Shown here: one piece after another, positions 44,917 to 54,861 of the stretch
Position numbering within the stretch: position 1 is the first letter of the stretch
How the letters are laid out: every line of letters starts with the position of its first letter
DNA from: Gemella massiliensis
GTDB lineage: Bacteria; Bacillota; Bacilli; Staphylococcales; Gemellaceae
Direction: 5' to 3'
Assembly (NCBI RefSeq): GCF_900120125.1
Contig: NZ_LT635544.1
Span: 531,004-595,003 of the forward strand
DNA length: 64,000 nucleotides
The notes under the pieces: generated by a model
Told to the model about the DNA's origin: nothing
Databases searched by the model: none
The model's input: the letters and a program-made list of their open reading frames with translations, nothing else
Position numbers and translations under genes: made by a program

Positions 44917-45906
44917 ATGCCGGAATTAATTTTTACAGGTATAATTTTAGTTATAGTACTTATTGTATTATCAATATTTTTTACATTTTTTCCGTTGGGA
45001 TTGTGGATTAGTGCTATAGCGGCCGGTGTAAAAGTTAGCATTTTTACATTGGTAGGAATGCGTCTAAGACGTGTTATTCCAAGTCGTGTTATCAATCCGA
45101 TGATTAAAGCACATAAAGCCGGGCTTGATGTGACTATTAATCAATTGGAAAGTCATTACTTAGCAGGAGGGAATGTCGATAGGGTAATTAATGCCCTTAT
45201 AGCTGCTCATCGTGCCAATATTGTTAGTTTAACGTTTGAACGTTGTGCTGCGATTGACCTTGCAGGACGTGATGTACTCCAAGCTGTTCAAATGAGTGTT
45301 AATCCTAAGGTTATTGAAACACCATATATTGCAGGTGTCGCGATTAACGGTATTGAGGTAAAAGCAAAAGCTAGAATTACCGTTCGTGCTAATATAGAAC
45401 GCTTAGTAGGGGGAGCAGGAGAGGAAACGGTTATTGCCCGTGTAGGTGAAGGTATAGTTTCTACCATTGGTTCTTCCGAGTCACATACTGTTGTTTTGGA
45501 AAATCCGGATAGAATTTCTAAAACAATTCTTGATAAAGGCCTTGATGCGGGGACTGCATTTGAAATCTTATCGATTGATATTCTTGATGTTGACATCGGT
45601 CAAAATATAGGTGCAAATCTTCAAACAGAACAAGCGATTGCAGATAAGAATATTGCCCAAGCAAAAGCAGAGCAACGTCGTGCTATGGCGGTAGCGGCTG
45701 AACAAGAAATGAAAGCAAGAATTCAAGAAATGCGTGCTAAAGTGGTTGAAGCAGAGGCGGAATTACCGCTTGCAATGGCAAAAGCGTTCCAAGAAGGTAA
45801 TCTTGGGGTTATGGATTACATGAATTATAAAAACCTAGAGGCTGATACCGGAATGAGAGATTCAATAAAACGAATGTCACAACCGGAAGCAACAGAAAAT
45901 AAATAA
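44917..45906 (+). CDS. floA: flotillin-like protein FloA
   Basis: 329-aa scaffold of functional membrane microdomains. A hydrophobic membrane loop at residues 4-50 is followed by the conserved [20 protein letters not shown], then [20 protein letters not shown], the prohibitin-homology domain, and a helical EA-rich region ([20 protein letters not shown]). Very well conserved relative to B. subtilis YqfA. A strong AAGGAGG site precedes the ATG. It lies in the same order as nfeD-floA in other Bacilli. Confidence 0.96.
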   Translation: MPELIFTGIILVIVLIVLSIFFTFFPLGLWISAIAAGVKVSIFTLVGMRLRRVIPSRVINPMIKAHKAGLDVTINQLESHYLAGGNVDRVINALIAAHRANIVSLTFERCAAIDLAGRDVLQAVQMSVNPKVIETPYIAGVAINGIEVKAKARITVRANIERLVGGAGEETVIARVGEGIVSTIGSSESHTVVLENPDRISKTILDKGLDAGTAFEILSIDILDVDIGQNIGANLQTEQAIADKNIAQAKAEQRRAMAVAAEQEMKARIQEMRAKVVEAEAELPLAMAKAFQEGNLGVMDYMNYKNLEADTGMRDSIKRMSQPEATENK

Positions 45907-45930
45907 TAAAGAAACAGAGGGGGTAGTAGT

Positions 45931-46416
45931 ATGACATTTGTACTCTTCGCTGTACCTATAATATTTATTGTTATATTAATTATTTTTGCTGCCGTATTTT
46001 TATCAGATAGTAAAAAATATAAAAAACGTTTAAATAATTCTAAACAGATTGAACTTGATAGAGCCAGAGAATTTGCTCTGAAAACAATTGAAGAAATTAA
46101 AAAGATTAGAAGTGGATATGATGCTCAAAAATCACTGAGTAGGCAGAATTTACCTAATACAAATAGAGAGCCTAAAAAAGAAGTTGCTACTATAAAAAGA
46201 AAAACTTTACAACAACAGAGAACTTTAAATAAATATGAACAATATTATAATAAAAAACATAATGAAACTAAAAAGACTTTGTTCGAGCCGATAAATAATA
46301 CTCGGTTATCCAAAGAAGTATATTCTAAAAAGCTGGTCTATTCTAAAGAAAATATTGTAAGAGGACTTATAGCAAAAGAATATTTGAATAGAAAAAATAC
46401 AAGGAAAAGAGTTTAG
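45931..46416 (+). CDS. unknown single-span membrane protein downstream of floA
   Basis: 161 aa; I do not recognise it. Residues 3-25 are one hydrophobic span, so the rest is probably a cytoplasmic, strongly basic tail. The tail is low in structure except for its end, SKENIVRGLIAKEYLNRKNT. That end resembles the C-terminus of the next protein (DKEKIINDIIFSEILSKPK). A GGGGG-rich ribosome-binding site precedes the ATG. Its place 24 bases after floA suggests a role with the flotillin assembly, but that is inference. Confidence 0.75.
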   Translation: MTFVLFAVPIIFIVILIIFAAVFLSDSKKYKKRLNNSKQIELDRAREFALKTIEEIKKIRSGYDAQKSLSRQNLPNTNREPKKEVATIKRKTLQQQRTLNKYEQYYNKKHNETKKTLFEPINNTRLSKEVYSKKLVYSKENIVRGLIAKEYLNRKNTRKRV

Positions 46417-46418
46417 TT

Positions 46419-46748
46419 ATGAATTCTGTAATTATTTCTATTATAATATTTGTGATTGGTTTAACTATTAATAGTTTTAAAAAAGAAAATAAGAAGACCG
46501 AACGTAAAAAAGTCTCAAAAAGTAAAGTTAAAGGACAAAGACAAAATAAAAAAAATTTAATAAAAAGCGATATTACTATTGATGAAAAGGATAGTATGAA
46601 TTATAATAGAACTATTCAAAGACAAAATAGAGTTATAGTTGATAAAGAAAAAGAAATTTTATCAAATTCAAGCATTATGGATAAAGAAAAAATTATAAAT
46701 GATATAATTTTCTCGGAGATTTTGTCTAAACCTAAGAGTAAACGCTAA
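46419..46748 (+). CDS. unknown single-span membrane protein with shared C-terminal motif
   Basis: 109 aa; not recognised. Residues 3-19 form a short hydrophobic span, followed by a Lys-rich tail (about 22-50) and a C-terminal helix DKEKIINDIIFSEILSKPK. The layout (span, basic linker, short helix) repeats that of the preceding 161-aa protein, so the two may be distant paralogues. It begins 2 bases after the previous stop; the ribosome-binding site is weak, which suggests translational coupling. Confidence 0.7.
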   Translation: MNSVIISIIIFVIGLTINSFKKENKKTERKKVSKSKVKGQRQNKKNLIKSDITIDEKDSMNYNRTIQRQNRVIVDKEKEILSNSSIMDKEKIINDIIFSEILSKPKSKR

Positions 46749-46767
46749 GTATCAGGAGGTATAATCT

Positions 46768-47316
46768 ATGAAAAGAGTTTATAACTATTTAAGTTATTGT
46801 ATCTGTTCATTTATACCTCTTTATTTTTTTTTACTTATTTATTCATTTATTAAACAGGATATTGAAAATGTAGTTTTGATAATTATTTTATTAATATTAT
46901 GTTTTATTGGTATTATAAAACAAGGATTAGAAGAGCCGACAAACGTTTTTGTCTGTTCTCAAAAGGAGATAATATCTGTAAAAAAAATTGATTATATTTA
47001 TTTAATTCTTAGTATCATATTAACTTTTTTAATTATTCATGATAAAATGAATATAAATATAAAGTTAATAATTCTTGCGATAGTGTTTTTCTTACTAACA
47101 ACATTAAAATTCAAATTTAAATCTTATACTTTAATATTATTGGGTTATAAAGTATATAATATACGTGATAAGTTAATATACAGCAAAAAAAGTTATTTAG
47201 AATTATCACTAATATTAAAAGAAAGAAAATCATTGCAAATTATTGAAATATCAGATAATATTTACATAGAAAAAGAGAAGTATAATTTGAAGAATTTTTA
47301 TTGTAAAGACTATTAA
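46768..47316 (+). CDS. unknown polytopic membrane protein
   Basis: 182 aa; not recognised. Four hydrophobic spans at about 8-28, 33-51, 75-91 and 96-112 are followed by a soluble tail of about 70 residues rich in Lys and Ile. No catalytic or ligand motif is visible. A perfect AGGAGGT site precedes the ATG. It sits between the floA group and pdp-deoC in a run with gaps of fewer than 30 bases, so it is probably co-transcribed. Confidence 0.7.
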   Translation: MKRVYNYLSYCICSFIPLYFFLLIYSFIKQDIENVVLIIILLILCFIGIIKQGLEEPTNVFVCSQKEIISVKKIDYIYLILSIILTFLIIHDKMNINIKLIILAIVFFLLTTLKFKFKSYTLILLGYKVYNIRDKLIYSKKSYLELSLILKERKSLQIIEISDNIYIEKEKYNLKNFYCKDY

Positions 47317-47333
47317 ATAAAGAGGAGAATTTT

Positions 47334-48638
47334 ATGCGTATTGTTGACATTATTGATAAAAAGAAGAAAAATCATGAATTGTCTAAATCGGAAATTGAAA
47401 CATTGTTACATGGATATTTGAATGGAACAGTTCCTGATTACCAAATAAGTTCATTTTTAATGGCGGTTTATTTTAATAATATGACAACTGATGAGCTTGC
47501 CCATTTTACTATTACAATGAGAGATTCCGGAGATACAATTTTCTTTGATAACCTTAATTCTTATCTGGTGGATAAACATTCTACCGGTGGTGTCGGAGAT
47601 AAGGTAACTGTTGTTTTAGGCCCCATTTTATCAACACTGGGAATGGCTACTACAAAATTATCCGGAAAAGGGTTAGGACATACAGGTGGAACTATTGATA
47701 AATTTGAATCAATAAAAAATTTTGAATTTAGTACAACAAAAGAAGAATTAATGGATATTGCCGGTAAAACCGGAATAGGATTAATGGGTTATAGTGATAA
47801 AATAGTTCCGTTGGATAAAAAGATATATGCTTTACGTGATGTGACTGCAACGGTAGATAGTATACCGCTTATAGCCAGTAGCATTATGAGTAAAAAATTA
47901 GCTATTCAATCCAATCTTATAATTTTAGATGTTAAGGTTGGAGATGGTGCTTTTATGAAGACAATAGAAGAGGCACGAGAATTATCACGAAGAATGGTTG
48001 AAATAGGAAATGTTGTAGGCAGAAAAACAATAGCGGTTCTTACAAATATGGATGAACCGTTAGGTTTTAATATTGGTAATGCTAGTGAGATAATAGAGGG
48101 AATAGAAGCATTAAAAGGAAATTGGGCAACAGATCTTAAAGAAATTGTTTACGAGATAGTTTACCTTGCTTTAAAATACAAAGGGGAGGTAAAAACTTTT
48201 GATGAAGCCTCTAAAAAAATTGATAAAGTGATTGAAAGTGGAAAAGCTCTAAACGCATTGAAAGAATTTATACAATTAAGCGGAGGAAATGGAGAGATAA
48301 TAAATAACTATTCTTTACTCCCTATACCGAATGAAACCTTGATAATTACTTCGGATAAAGAAGGTTATGTTTCCAAAATTAAAGCTGAAGAAATAGGAAA
48401 AGCGGCTATGGTAATTGGAGCGGGACGTGCTACAAAAGATGATATTATAGATCATGCTGTCGGTATAAAACTAAACAAAAAAGTAGGAGATTTTGTGAGA
48501 AAAGGAGAAGTTCTTGCTAAAATTTATTACAATAATGATGAAAATATTTTAAATAGTAAAAATATGGTATTAAAATCTTATATAATTAAAAAAGAAAAAC
48601 CAAAAAAAATTAATAATATATTAGAAATAATAGAATAG
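47334..48638 (+). CDS. pdp: pyrimidine-nucleoside phosphorylase
   Basis: Splits uridine, deoxyuridine or thymidine with phosphate, for nucleoside salvage. 434 aa. The phosphate-binding motif is [12 protein letters not shown], followed by [19 protein letters not shown], the family signature, and [12 protein letters not shown]. The C-terminal alpha/beta domain is complete. An AGAGGAG site precedes the ATG. It pairs with deoC, which uses the deoxyribose phosphate produced (after isomerisation). Confidence 0.96.
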   Translation: MRIVDIIDKKKKNHELSKSEIETLLHGYLNGTVPDYQISSFLMAVYFNNMTTDELAHFTITMRDSGDTIFFDNLNSYLVDKHSTGGVGDKVTVVLGPILSTLGMATTKLSGKGLGHTGGTIDKFESIKNFEFSTTKEELMDIAGKTGIGLMGYSDKIVPLDKKIYALRDVTATVDSIPLIASSIMSKKLAIQSNLIILDVKVGDGAFMKTIEEARELSRRMVEIGNVVGRKTIAVLTNMDEPLGFNIGNASEIIEGIEALKGNWATDLKEIVYEIVYLALKYKGEVKTFDEASKKIDKVIESGKALNALKEFIQLSGGNGEIINNYSLLPIPNETLIITSDKEGYVSKIKAEEIGKAAMVIGAGRATKDDIIDHAVGIKLNKKVGDFVRKGEVLAKIYYNNDENILNSKNMVLKSYIIKKEKPKKINNILEIIE

Positions 48639-48648
48639 AGAGGTATAT

Positions 48649-49287
48649 ATGGAATTAAATAAATACATAGATCACACAATTTTAAAAGCAACAGCAGGAG
48701 AGAATGATATAAAAAAACTTTGTGAAGAAGCGAAAAAACATAAGTTTTATAGTGTTTGTGTTAATGGTTGCTATGTTAATGATGCAAAAAAAATGTTACA
48801 AGGTAGTGATGTAAAAGTAGCAGCTGTGGTAGGTTTTCCTCTAGGGGCGATGTCAACAAAAGCAAAAGTTTTTGAAGCTAAAGATGCAATTGAACAAGGA
48901 GCATCGGAAATTGATATGGTAATTAATGTAGCAAAATTAAAAGATGGTAAATATGATTATGTAAAAAACGAAATCAAACAAATAAAAGATGCTATAGGAG
49001 AAAATATTTTAAAGGTAATTATAGAAACTTGTTATTTATCAAATGAAGAAAAAATAAAAGCGTGTGAATTATCATTAGATGCTAAAGCTGATTTCGTGAA
49101 AACTTCAACAGGTTTCGGTACCGGCGGTGCAACATTTGAAGATGTTAAACTTATGAAAGATGTTGTCGGTAATAAAGCTAAGGTAAAAGCAAGCGGTGGA
49201 GTGAAGGATAAACAAACTGCGGAAAAATACATAGAACTTGGAGCGGAAAGATTAGGAACAAGTTCAGGAATAGAAATAATAAAATAA
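48649..49287 (+). CDS. deoC: deoxyribose-phosphate aldolase
   Basis: Splits 2-deoxyribose-5-phosphate into acetaldehyde and glyceraldehyde-3-phosphate. 212 aa. The Schiff-base lysine is in [21 protein letters not shown] holds the second lysine, and EIDMVINV the conserved Asp. It follows pdp by 10 bases, making a deoxynucleoside salvage pair. The drm/deoB mutase that would connect the two steps is not in the window. Confidence 0.96.
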   Translation: MELNKYIDHTILKATAGENDIKKLCEEAKKHKFYSVCVNGCYVNDAKKMLQGSDVKVAAVVGFPLGAMSTKAKVFEAKDAIEQGASEIDMVINVAKLKDGKYDYVKNEIKQIKDAIGENILKVIIETCYLSNEEKIKACELSLDAKADFVKTSTGFGTGGATFEDVKLMKDVVGNKAKVKASGGVKDKQTAEKYIELGAERLGTSSGIEIIK

Positions 49288-49309
49288 TTTAAAAAAGAGC
49301 TATTTTGAT

Positions 49310-49372
49310 GGTTCTGTGTTAAATACGTAACATGAGAAAAAACTAAGCAACATTACGTTACTTAGTTTTTTA
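49310..49372 (+). repeat. diverged solo left end of an ISL3-type element
   Basis: GGTTCTGTGTTAAATACG then TAACATGAGAAAAAA matches the left end of the two ISL3 copies (GGCTCTGTGTCAAATACG then GGGCATGAGAAAAAA). The hairpin CTAAGCAAC/GTTACTTAG that follows matches their terminal hairpin. No transposase is present. It sits right after deoC, where it may supply the terminator. The remaining bases up to 49643 are extremely AT-rich with nothing I can name. Confidence 0.75.
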
Positions 49373-49643
49373 TTATTAATTTTAAAATTATTTTGAAAAC
49401 TAAATTGTAAAAATAAATTCAGTGTAATTTTTTATTATAATGTTTATAAAAAAAGATAAATTATTATATCAAAGCATAATATATAATAAATATATTTTTA
49501 ATATAACATTAATAAAAAATAATTTTAATGGCTAAAAATAAGCATTTATAGTATAATAAAAAATGGTTTATTATAAATAAAATAGTTATTATATGTAGTA
49601 GTATTGAGTGGATAGTAAGTGTTGATAGTATAAAGGAGATATA

Positions 49644-50975
49644 ATGTTATCAAAATCATTTGAACAATATGGATTTAAAGACTTTGTAAATAAGGCGATA
49701 ATTGATTTAGGATTTAAAAATCCGACAAAAATTCAGGAGAGAGTATTTTCTCCGGTGTTGAAAGAAAAAAATATTGTGGCAAGGTCACAAACAGGTAGTG
49801 GAAAAAGTCATTCATTTTTATTGCCGATTTTTAGTAAGCTGGATTTAGATAGGAAGAAAACACAGAGTATTATCTTGGCACCGACACGTGAGTTATCACG
49901 CCAGTTATATGAAATGGCAGTGCATATTGCAACATTTAGTGAAAAAGAAATAAAAATTACTTTGTGTATCGGGGGTCAAGATTTAAACCGTGATATAGAG
50001 CGTGTATCGAATGCACCGCATATTATTATCGGAACACCGACAAGGGTTTTAGAATTGGATAGAGCCAGTGCTTTATCGATAAAAGAAGTAGAAACGTTGG
50101 TTATTGATGAATGTGATATGATGATTGATTTAGGTTTTATGGAAGATATAGATAAATTATCTAAACGTGCAGCAACAAATTGTCAATTTCTAGTTTTTTC
50201 TGCAACTATCCCAACACAAATGAGTTATTTTTTAAAAAAATATTTAAACAATGCACAACATATTGATGTGGATAATGCAAAATTTGGGAAAATAAACTAT
50301 ATACTAGTACCAGAAAAAAGTTCTACACGTTTTGAGAAATTGTATGAAATAACAACGGTGCTCAATCCATATTTAGCTTTGATTTTTGCCAATAAAAAAA
50401 CAGAAGTAGAGGAAATTAGTAATTATTTAATTAAACAAGGACTTAATGTTGGTGTGTTGCATGGTGATTTAACACCACGTGAGAGAAAGCAAATGCAACG
50501 CAGAATTAATAATTTAGATTTTACTTATGTAGTTGCTAGTGATTTAATGAGCCGAGGTATTGATATCGAAGGAATTAGTCATGTTATTAATTTTAATATT
50601 CCTAATGATTTAGACTTTTTTATTCACAGAGCAGGTAGAACCGGTCGTGCAGGGTTGAGTGGAGAATGTATTACGATTTATAACAGTAAGGATGAAGAAA
50701 AACTGCAAATATTAGAAAATCGTGGTATAAAATTTAATCATGTAGATATTAAAAACGGACAATTTATTGAAACAAAGGATAGAAACAAACGTCAGAGTAG
50801 AAAGAAAATAGTAGCTGATCATAATTTAACGGAAAAATTAAAATCAAAAGTAAAAGTATCAAAGAAAGTAAAACCGGGTTATAAGAAAAAATATAAATAT
50901 AAAATGGATAAATTAAAACAAAAAGAACGCAGAAAATTTGCGAAAAGAATGAATAGGACAAATAGAGGTAATTGA
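49644..50975 (+). CDS. cshB: DEAD-box RNA helicase CshB
   Basis: 443 aa with all helicase motifs: Q-motif before [12 protein letters not shown] (motif I, with GSGKS where GTGKT is usual), [13 protein letters not shown], motif II as DECD rather than DEAD, SAT, and [11 protein letters not shown] Lys/Arg-rich C-terminal tail of about 70 residues will bind RNA. Helicases of this group act in RNA turnover, ribosome assembly and cold adaptation. I choose CshB because nfo and zur follow, as in B. subtilis. Confidence 0.93.
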   Translation: MLSKSFEQYGFKDFVNKAIIDLGFKNPTKIQERVFSPVLKEKNIVARSQTGSGKSHSFLLPIFSKLDLDRKKTQSIILAPTRELSRQLYEMAVHIATFSEKEIKITLCIGGQDLNRDIERVSNAPHIIIGTPTRVLELDRASALSIKEVETLVIDECDMMIDLGFMEDIDKLSKRAATNCQFLVFSATIPTQMSYFLKKYLNNAQHIDVDNAKFGKINYILVPEKSSTRFEKLYEITTVLNPYLALIFANKKTEVEEISNYLIKQGLNVGVLHGDLTPRERKQMQRRINNLDFTYVVASDLMSRGIDIEGISHVINFNIPNDLDFFIHRAGRTGRAGLSGECITIYNSKDEEKLQILENRGIKFNHVDIKNGQFIETKDRNKRQSRKKIVADHNLTEKLKSKVKVSKKVKPGYKKKYKYKMDKLKQKERRKFAKRMNRTNRGN

Positions 50976-51859
50976 TGAATAGTTTAAAAATAGGGTCACA
51001 CGTATCAATGTCGGGTAAAGAAATGATGCTTGGTTCTGTAAAAGAAGCTGCAAGTTATGGTAGTGATACATTTATGATTTATACAGGTGCACCGCAAAAT
51101 ACAAAAAGAAAACCTATAGAAGAACTTCGTATTTCTGAGGCGAAAAATTTGATGAAAGAGTATAATATTAGTGATATTGTTGTTCATGCACCGTATATCA
51201 TCAATTTGGCAAATACAATAAAACCGGAAATTTATAAACTTGCGATAGATTTTTTACGCCTGGAGATAGAGCGTACTGAAAAAATTGGGGCAAAGAATAT
51301 TGTTTTACATCCCGGTTCTCACGTAAAAGCCGGTGAAGATAAGGGGATTAAAAGTATCATTAAGGGATTAAACGAGGTACTTACTGAAGATATGGTACCA
51401 AATATTTCACTTGAGATAATGGCTGGTAAAGGTAGTGAGTGTGGACGAAGTTTTGAAGAAATTGCTCAAATTATTGACGGCGTGGTGTTAAATGATAGAT
51501 TGACTGTTACATTTGATACCTGTCATGTTTTTGAAGGCGGGTATGATATTGTAAATAATCTTGATGAGGTTTTAACACAGTTTGATAAGATAGTAGGGCT
51601 TGAGCGTATCCAAGTATTACACATTAATGATAGTAAAAATTCTTTAGGGGCTCATAAAGATAGACATGAGAATATAGGATATGGCGGGATTGGATTTGAT
51701 GCGATTAATCGTATTGTTCATCTTAGTGAATTTAAGCATATTCCAAAAATTTTAGAAACTCCGTGGTATGGTGAAAATAAGGAGTTTGCTCCTTATAAAT
51801 ATGAAATTGATATGTTGCGTCGTGGAATATTCGATATAGATTTTAAAAAAGAAACATAG
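50975..51859 (+). CDS. nfo: endonuclease IV (AP endonuclease)
   Basis: Zinc enzyme cutting DNA at abasic sites. 294 aa from the ATG at 50975, whose A is also the last base of the cshB TGA. A TTG one codon upstream is less likely. Metal ligands lie in [28 protein letters not shown] and [26 protein letters not shown] precedes it. Confidence 0.95.
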   Translation: MNSLKIGSHVSMSGKEMMLGSVKEAASYGSDTFMIYTGAPQNTKRKPIEELRISEAKNLMKEYNISDIVVHAPYIINLANTIKPEIYKLAIDFLRLEIERTEKIGAKNIVLHPGSHVKAGEDKGIKSIIKGLNEVLTEDMVPNISLEIMAGKGSECGRSFEEIAQIIDGVVLNDRLTVTFDTCHVFEGGYDIVNNLDEVLTQFDKIVGLERIQVLHINDSKNSLGAHKDRHENIGYGGIGFDAINRIVHLSEFKHIPKILETPWYGENKEFAPYKYEIDMLRRGIFDIDFKKET

Positions 51860-51871
51860 AGGAGAAGGACT

Positions 51872-52321
51872 ATGAGTACGGTAGAAGAAAAAGTCGATGA
51901 GATAATGAAGTATTTAAAAGAAAAAGGGTATAAATATACCGATAAGCGTAGGGCAATGGTAGAATTGTTCGTTAGTGAAGATAGGTATATTAATGCAAGA
52001 TATGTTTCTGAAACAGTAGGAAAAGAATACCCCGGGTTAAGTTTTGATACTATTTATAGAAATTTAAGCACGTATGAAGAGTTAGGTATTTTAGAAGCAA
52101 CAGAAATAAAAGGTGAAAAATATTTTAAAATAGGTTGTTTAAATGTTGATCATCATCACCATCATCATATCTGTTTAAATTGTGGTAAGGCGAAGACAGT
52201 TCATATTAATGTTTGTGCAGATTTAAAAGTTCCTGAGTTAGAAGGATATAGAATTGACGGTCATAAGTTTGAGATTTACGGCTTGTGTCCTAAGTGCCTT
52301 GAAAAAAAGGAGAATAAATAA
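51872..52321 (+). CDS. zur: Fur-family zinc regulator, Zur type
   Basis: 149 aa. N-terminal winged helix (GYKYTDKRRAMVELF, then SFDTIYRNLSTYEELGIL), followed by a dimerisation domain with a run of six His (VDHHHHHHICLNCG) and two CxxC pairs (CLNC, CPKC) forming the structural zinc site. I assign Zur rather than PerR or Fur from the nfo neighbour, as in B. subtilis yqfS-yqfV, and general resemblance. An AGGAG site precedes the ATG. Its stop overlaps the truB start. Confidence 0.82.
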   Translation: MSTVEEKVDEIMKYLKEKGYKYTDKRRAMVELFVSEDRYINARYVSETVGKEYPGLSFDTIYRNLSTYEELGILEATEIKGEKYFKIGCLNVDHHHHHHICLNCGKAKTVHINVCADLKVPELEGYRIDGHKFEIYGLCPKCLEKKENK

Positions 52322-53244
52322 TGTACAATGGTATCCTACCAATCTATAAGGAGCGTGGAATGACAAGCCATGATGTGGTTTTTAAAGCAAGAAAAATATT
52401 GCAGATGAAAAAGATAGGTCATGCCGGTACATTAGATCCTGAAGTGGATGGAGTTCTTTTATTACTATTAGGCGGTGCAACTAAGGTTAGTGATTATGCT
52501 ATGAATTTAGGTAAAAGTTACCGTGCGGAAATTTGTTTAGGAGTACAAACAACAACGGAAGATTTAACCGGTGAAATTGTAAAAGAGCAGAAGGTAACCG
52601 ATGTAAATATAGCGGACATTAAGGAAAAACTTATGACTATGGTTGGCAAAATAGAGCAAATACCACCTATATATTCAGCCGTCAAGGTCAAAGGAAAGAA
52701 ACTATATGAATATGCACGAATTGGGAAATTTGATGTAAAAATACCAAGCCGAACGGTAAATATTTTCAATATTGATTTTATAGATGGCAGTGAGTATTAC
52801 AAAGATGGACGATATTATTTTTCACTTGATATTAGTTGTGGAAAAGGAACGTATATAAGAACGATAGCAACACAAATCGGTGCGTTATTAAATATTCCTA
52901 GTACAATGAGTAAATTAACAAGGACACGGAGTGGGAAAATAGGTGTTGATGATTGTTTAAAATTATCAGAAGTAGAACTTGCAATAAAAGAAGGGAATTT
53001 AATAAAATATTTATTACCAAAAGAATATGCATTGGAAGAATATCAATTTTTAGAACTTCCGATGTGTCGTGCTAAGCAAGTAATGAATGGCTTGCGTTTT
53101 AGAAAAGAGCAATTCCCCGATTATGATTTTTCAACGTCTGTGGTATTTACTTATAACAAAGAAGCGATAGCGGTATACTATTTAAAACATAGTGAAGATG
53201 AATTGTTATCGGTAAAAACGATATTTCCGAAGATAATAGAGTAG
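52321..53244 (+). CDS. truB: tRNA pseudouridine(55) synthase
   Basis: Makes pseudouridine 55 in the T-loop of tRNAs. 307 aa. The catalytic Asp is in HAGTLDPEVDGVLLLLLG (usually GTLDPxAxG), followed by YRAEICLGVQTTTEDLTGE and QIPPIYSAVKVKGKKLYEYAR. The ATG overlaps the zur stop (TAATG), so translation is coupled. truB-ribF is a usual pair; rpsO follows on its own promoter. Confidence 0.95.
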   Translation: MYNGILPIYKERGMTSHDVVFKARKILQMKKIGHAGTLDPEVDGVLLLLLGGATKVSDYAMNLGKSYRAEICLGVQTTTEDLTGEIVKEQKVTDVNIADIKEKLMTMVGKIEQIPPIYSAVKVKGKKLYEYARIGKFDVKIPSRTVNIFNIDFIDGSEYYKDGRYYFSLDISCGKGTYIRTIATQIGALLNIPSTMSKLTRTRSGKIGVDDCLKLSEVELAIKEGNLIKYLLPKEYALEEYQFLELPMCRAKQVMNGLRFRKEQFPDYDFSTSVVFTYNKEAIAVYYLKHSEDELLSVKTIFPKIIE

Positions 53245-53260
53245 TTAAGAAAGGTAAATT

Positions 53261-54175
53261 ATGGAAATTTTTAATATTTCTAATTTGGGACAAATAAAAA
53301 AAGATAATAAAAGAAGAGTGGCAGCGTTAGGTTTTTTTGATGGTGTTCATAAAGCACATAAAAAAATAATAACGGAAATGCTGAAAGAAACAGATATAAT
53401 TCCGATAGTAATAACACTTGACAAAAGTCCAAAGGAGTATTTTGGTCATACAAGTGTTGAATGTTTAACACCGCTTGAGAAAAAATCAGAAATATTTGAA
53501 GCACTTGGAGTACAAGAAGTGTACTATTTAAGTTTTAATAAACAACTACAAACATTAAGTGCAGAAAGCTATATTGATAAAGTATTAAAACAATTAAACG
53601 TGGAGAAAATATTTTGCGGTTATGATTATAAGTTTGGATATAAAGGAGCAGGGACGCCGAAATTAATGGTTGACTATGGTGATATAGAGGTAAATATTTT
53701 AGAAGAAGAGATGATTGGAGATAGAAAAATATCAACAACAGTACTAAGAGAATTTGTGGAAAGTGCAAATTTTACCGGGTATTATGATTTTACCGGTAGA
53801 TATTACTCAATATCCGGAGTAGTAGTGAAGGGACGTCAACTAGGAAGAACTATAAATTTTCCGACAGCAAATTTAAAAATGGAATCTTCGTATTTGCTTC
53901 CGAAAACTAATGGTGTTTATATTACCAAAACGAAAGTAAGGGATAAAATATATAAATCAATTACCAATATCGGTTATAACCCGACAGTGTCGGAAGTTAA
54001 AGATAAAAAATTTATAGAAACTCATATTTTAGATTTTGATGCTGAAATTTATGGAGAAATGATAGAGGTTTATTTTTACGATTTTTTAAGAAAAGAACAA
54101 AAATTTGAAAGTTTTAATCATTTAAAAAAACAATTACAAAAAGACAAAATGGTTTGTGAGCAAAAAGAAATATAG
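53261..54175 (+). CDS. ribF: bifunctional riboflavin kinase/FAD synthetase
   Basis: Turns riboflavin into FMN and then FAD. 304 aa. The N-terminal FAD synthetase has ALGFFDGVHKAHKKII and KISTTVLREF; the C-terminal kinase has GRQLGRTINFPTANLK, PKTNGVY and the late SFNHLKKQLQKDK. AAAGG precedes the ATG. It ends the cshB-nfo-zur-truB-ribF group, in which every gap is short or overlapping. Confidence 0.95.
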   Translation: MEIFNISNLGQIKKDNKRRVAALGFFDGVHKAHKKIITEMLKETDIIPIVITLDKSPKEYFGHTSVECLTPLEKKSEIFEALGVQEVYYLSFNKQLQTLSAESYIDKVLKQLNVEKIFCGYDYKFGYKGAGTPKLMVDYGDIEVNILEEEMIGDRKISTTVLREFVESANFTGYYDFTGRYYSISGVVVKGRQLGRTINFPTANLKMESSYLLPKTNGVYITKTKVRDKIYKSITNIGYNPTVSEVKDKKFIETHILDFDAEIYGEMIEVYFYDFLRKEQKFESFNHLKKQLQKDKMVCEQKEI

Positions 54176-54210
54176 ATTTTATAAAAAATTGTAAAATTAT
54201 TATCTTTTAC

Positions 54211-54239
54211 TTGAAATAAGTATAAAAATAATGTAGAAT
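54211..54239 (+). promoter_or_regulatory. promoter of rpsO
   Basis: TTGAAA (54211-54216) and TAGAAT (54234-54239) with 17-base spacing. Confidence 0.78.
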
Positions 54240-54245
54240 AATCAA

Positions 54246-54325
54246 TGTGCCTTAGTCGTGGTATGGAAACACTCCAGATTCTTTACTAGGATTAAGGAAA
54301 AAAATAATATATGGAGGAATAAAGA
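54246..54325 (+). promoter_or_regulatory. rpsO leader, probable S15 autoregulatory element
   Basis: The 80-base leader folds around CCTTA (54250-54254) and TAAGG (54293-54297), enclosing GGTATGGAAACACTCC. Leaders of rpsO in Firmicutes are bound by S15 to block translation. The position and compact fold fit, but I cannot match it base by base to a known class. Confidence 0.5.
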
Positions 54326-54598
54326 ATGGCAGCAATTAGTCAAGAAAAAAAACAAGAAATTATTGCTAAATACCGTACTCATGAATCAGATACCGGTTCT
54401 CCGGAAGTGCAAATTGCGGTGTTAACAGCAGAAATTGATGCTTTAACTGAGCATTTGAATACTCATAAAAAAGATCATGCCGGTCGTCGTGGATTGCTAA
54501 AAAAAGTTTTCCGTCGTCGTCACTTGTTAGACTATTTAATTAAAAAAGATATTCAAAGATATCGTGAGTTAATTAAATCTTTAGGTTTAAGACGATAG
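54326..54598 (+). CDS. rpsO: 30S ribosomal protein S15
   Basis: 90 aa. Typical sequence: [20 protein letters not shown], then [19 protein letters not shown] and [14 protein letters not shown] [15 protein letters not shown]. It binds the central domain of 16S rRNA early in 30S assembly. A TGGAGGA site precedes the ATG. It has its own promoter, leader and strong terminator. Confidence 0.98.
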   Translation: MAAISQEKKQEIIAKYRTHESDTGSPEVQIAVLTAEIDALTEHLNTHKKDHAGRRGLLKKVFRRRHLLDYLIKKDIQRYRELIKSLGLRR

Positions 54599-54600
54599 TA

Positions 54601-54633
54601 AAATTTGAAGGAGTTGTTCTCCTTCAAATTTTT
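54601..54633 (+). terminator. Rho-independent terminator after rpsO
   Basis: AAATTTGAAGGAG (54601-54613) and CTCCTTCAAATTT (54619-54631) are perfect complements with a T tail. Confidence 0.93.
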
Positions 54634-54643
54634 CAAAAAGGTA

Positions 54644-54672
54644 TTGACATAATATTGTATTATTGATATACT
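54644..54672 (+). promoter_or_regulatory. promoter of tRNA-Arg
   Basis: TTGACA (54644-54649) and TATACT (54667-54672) with exactly 17 bases between. Confidence 0.88.
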
Positions 54673-54699
54673 ATTATAGTGCTTTGTAAGAAGTGAGTT

Positions 54700-54773
<74 letters not shown>

Positions 54774-54778
54774 TAATG

Positions 54779-54806
54779 AAAATAGAACTTTTGGTTCTAT
54801 TTTTTT
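54779..54806 (+). terminator. Rho-independent terminator of tRNA-Arg
   Basis: AAAATAGAAC (54779-54788) and GTTCTATTTT (54794-54803), then more T. Confidence 0.9.
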
Positions 54807-54807
54807 T

Positions 54808-54860
54808 GGCTGCATAATAAGTATAGAGTATAGTAAACACTCTGTACTTATTATGCAGCC
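54808..54860. repeat. palindromic element between tRNA-Arg and rodA
   Basis: Perfect 16-bp arms GGCTGCATAATAAGTA (54808-54823) and TACTTATTATGCAGCC (54845-54860) extend by a wobble pair and AGAGT/ACTCT to a 22-bp stem with a 9-base loop. On neither strand is it followed by a T run. The arm resembles the ISL3 right end (GGTTGTATAATAAATA), so it may be a minimal transposon derivative. It ends one base before the rodA stop codon. Confidence 0.6.
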
Positions 54861-54861
54861 A

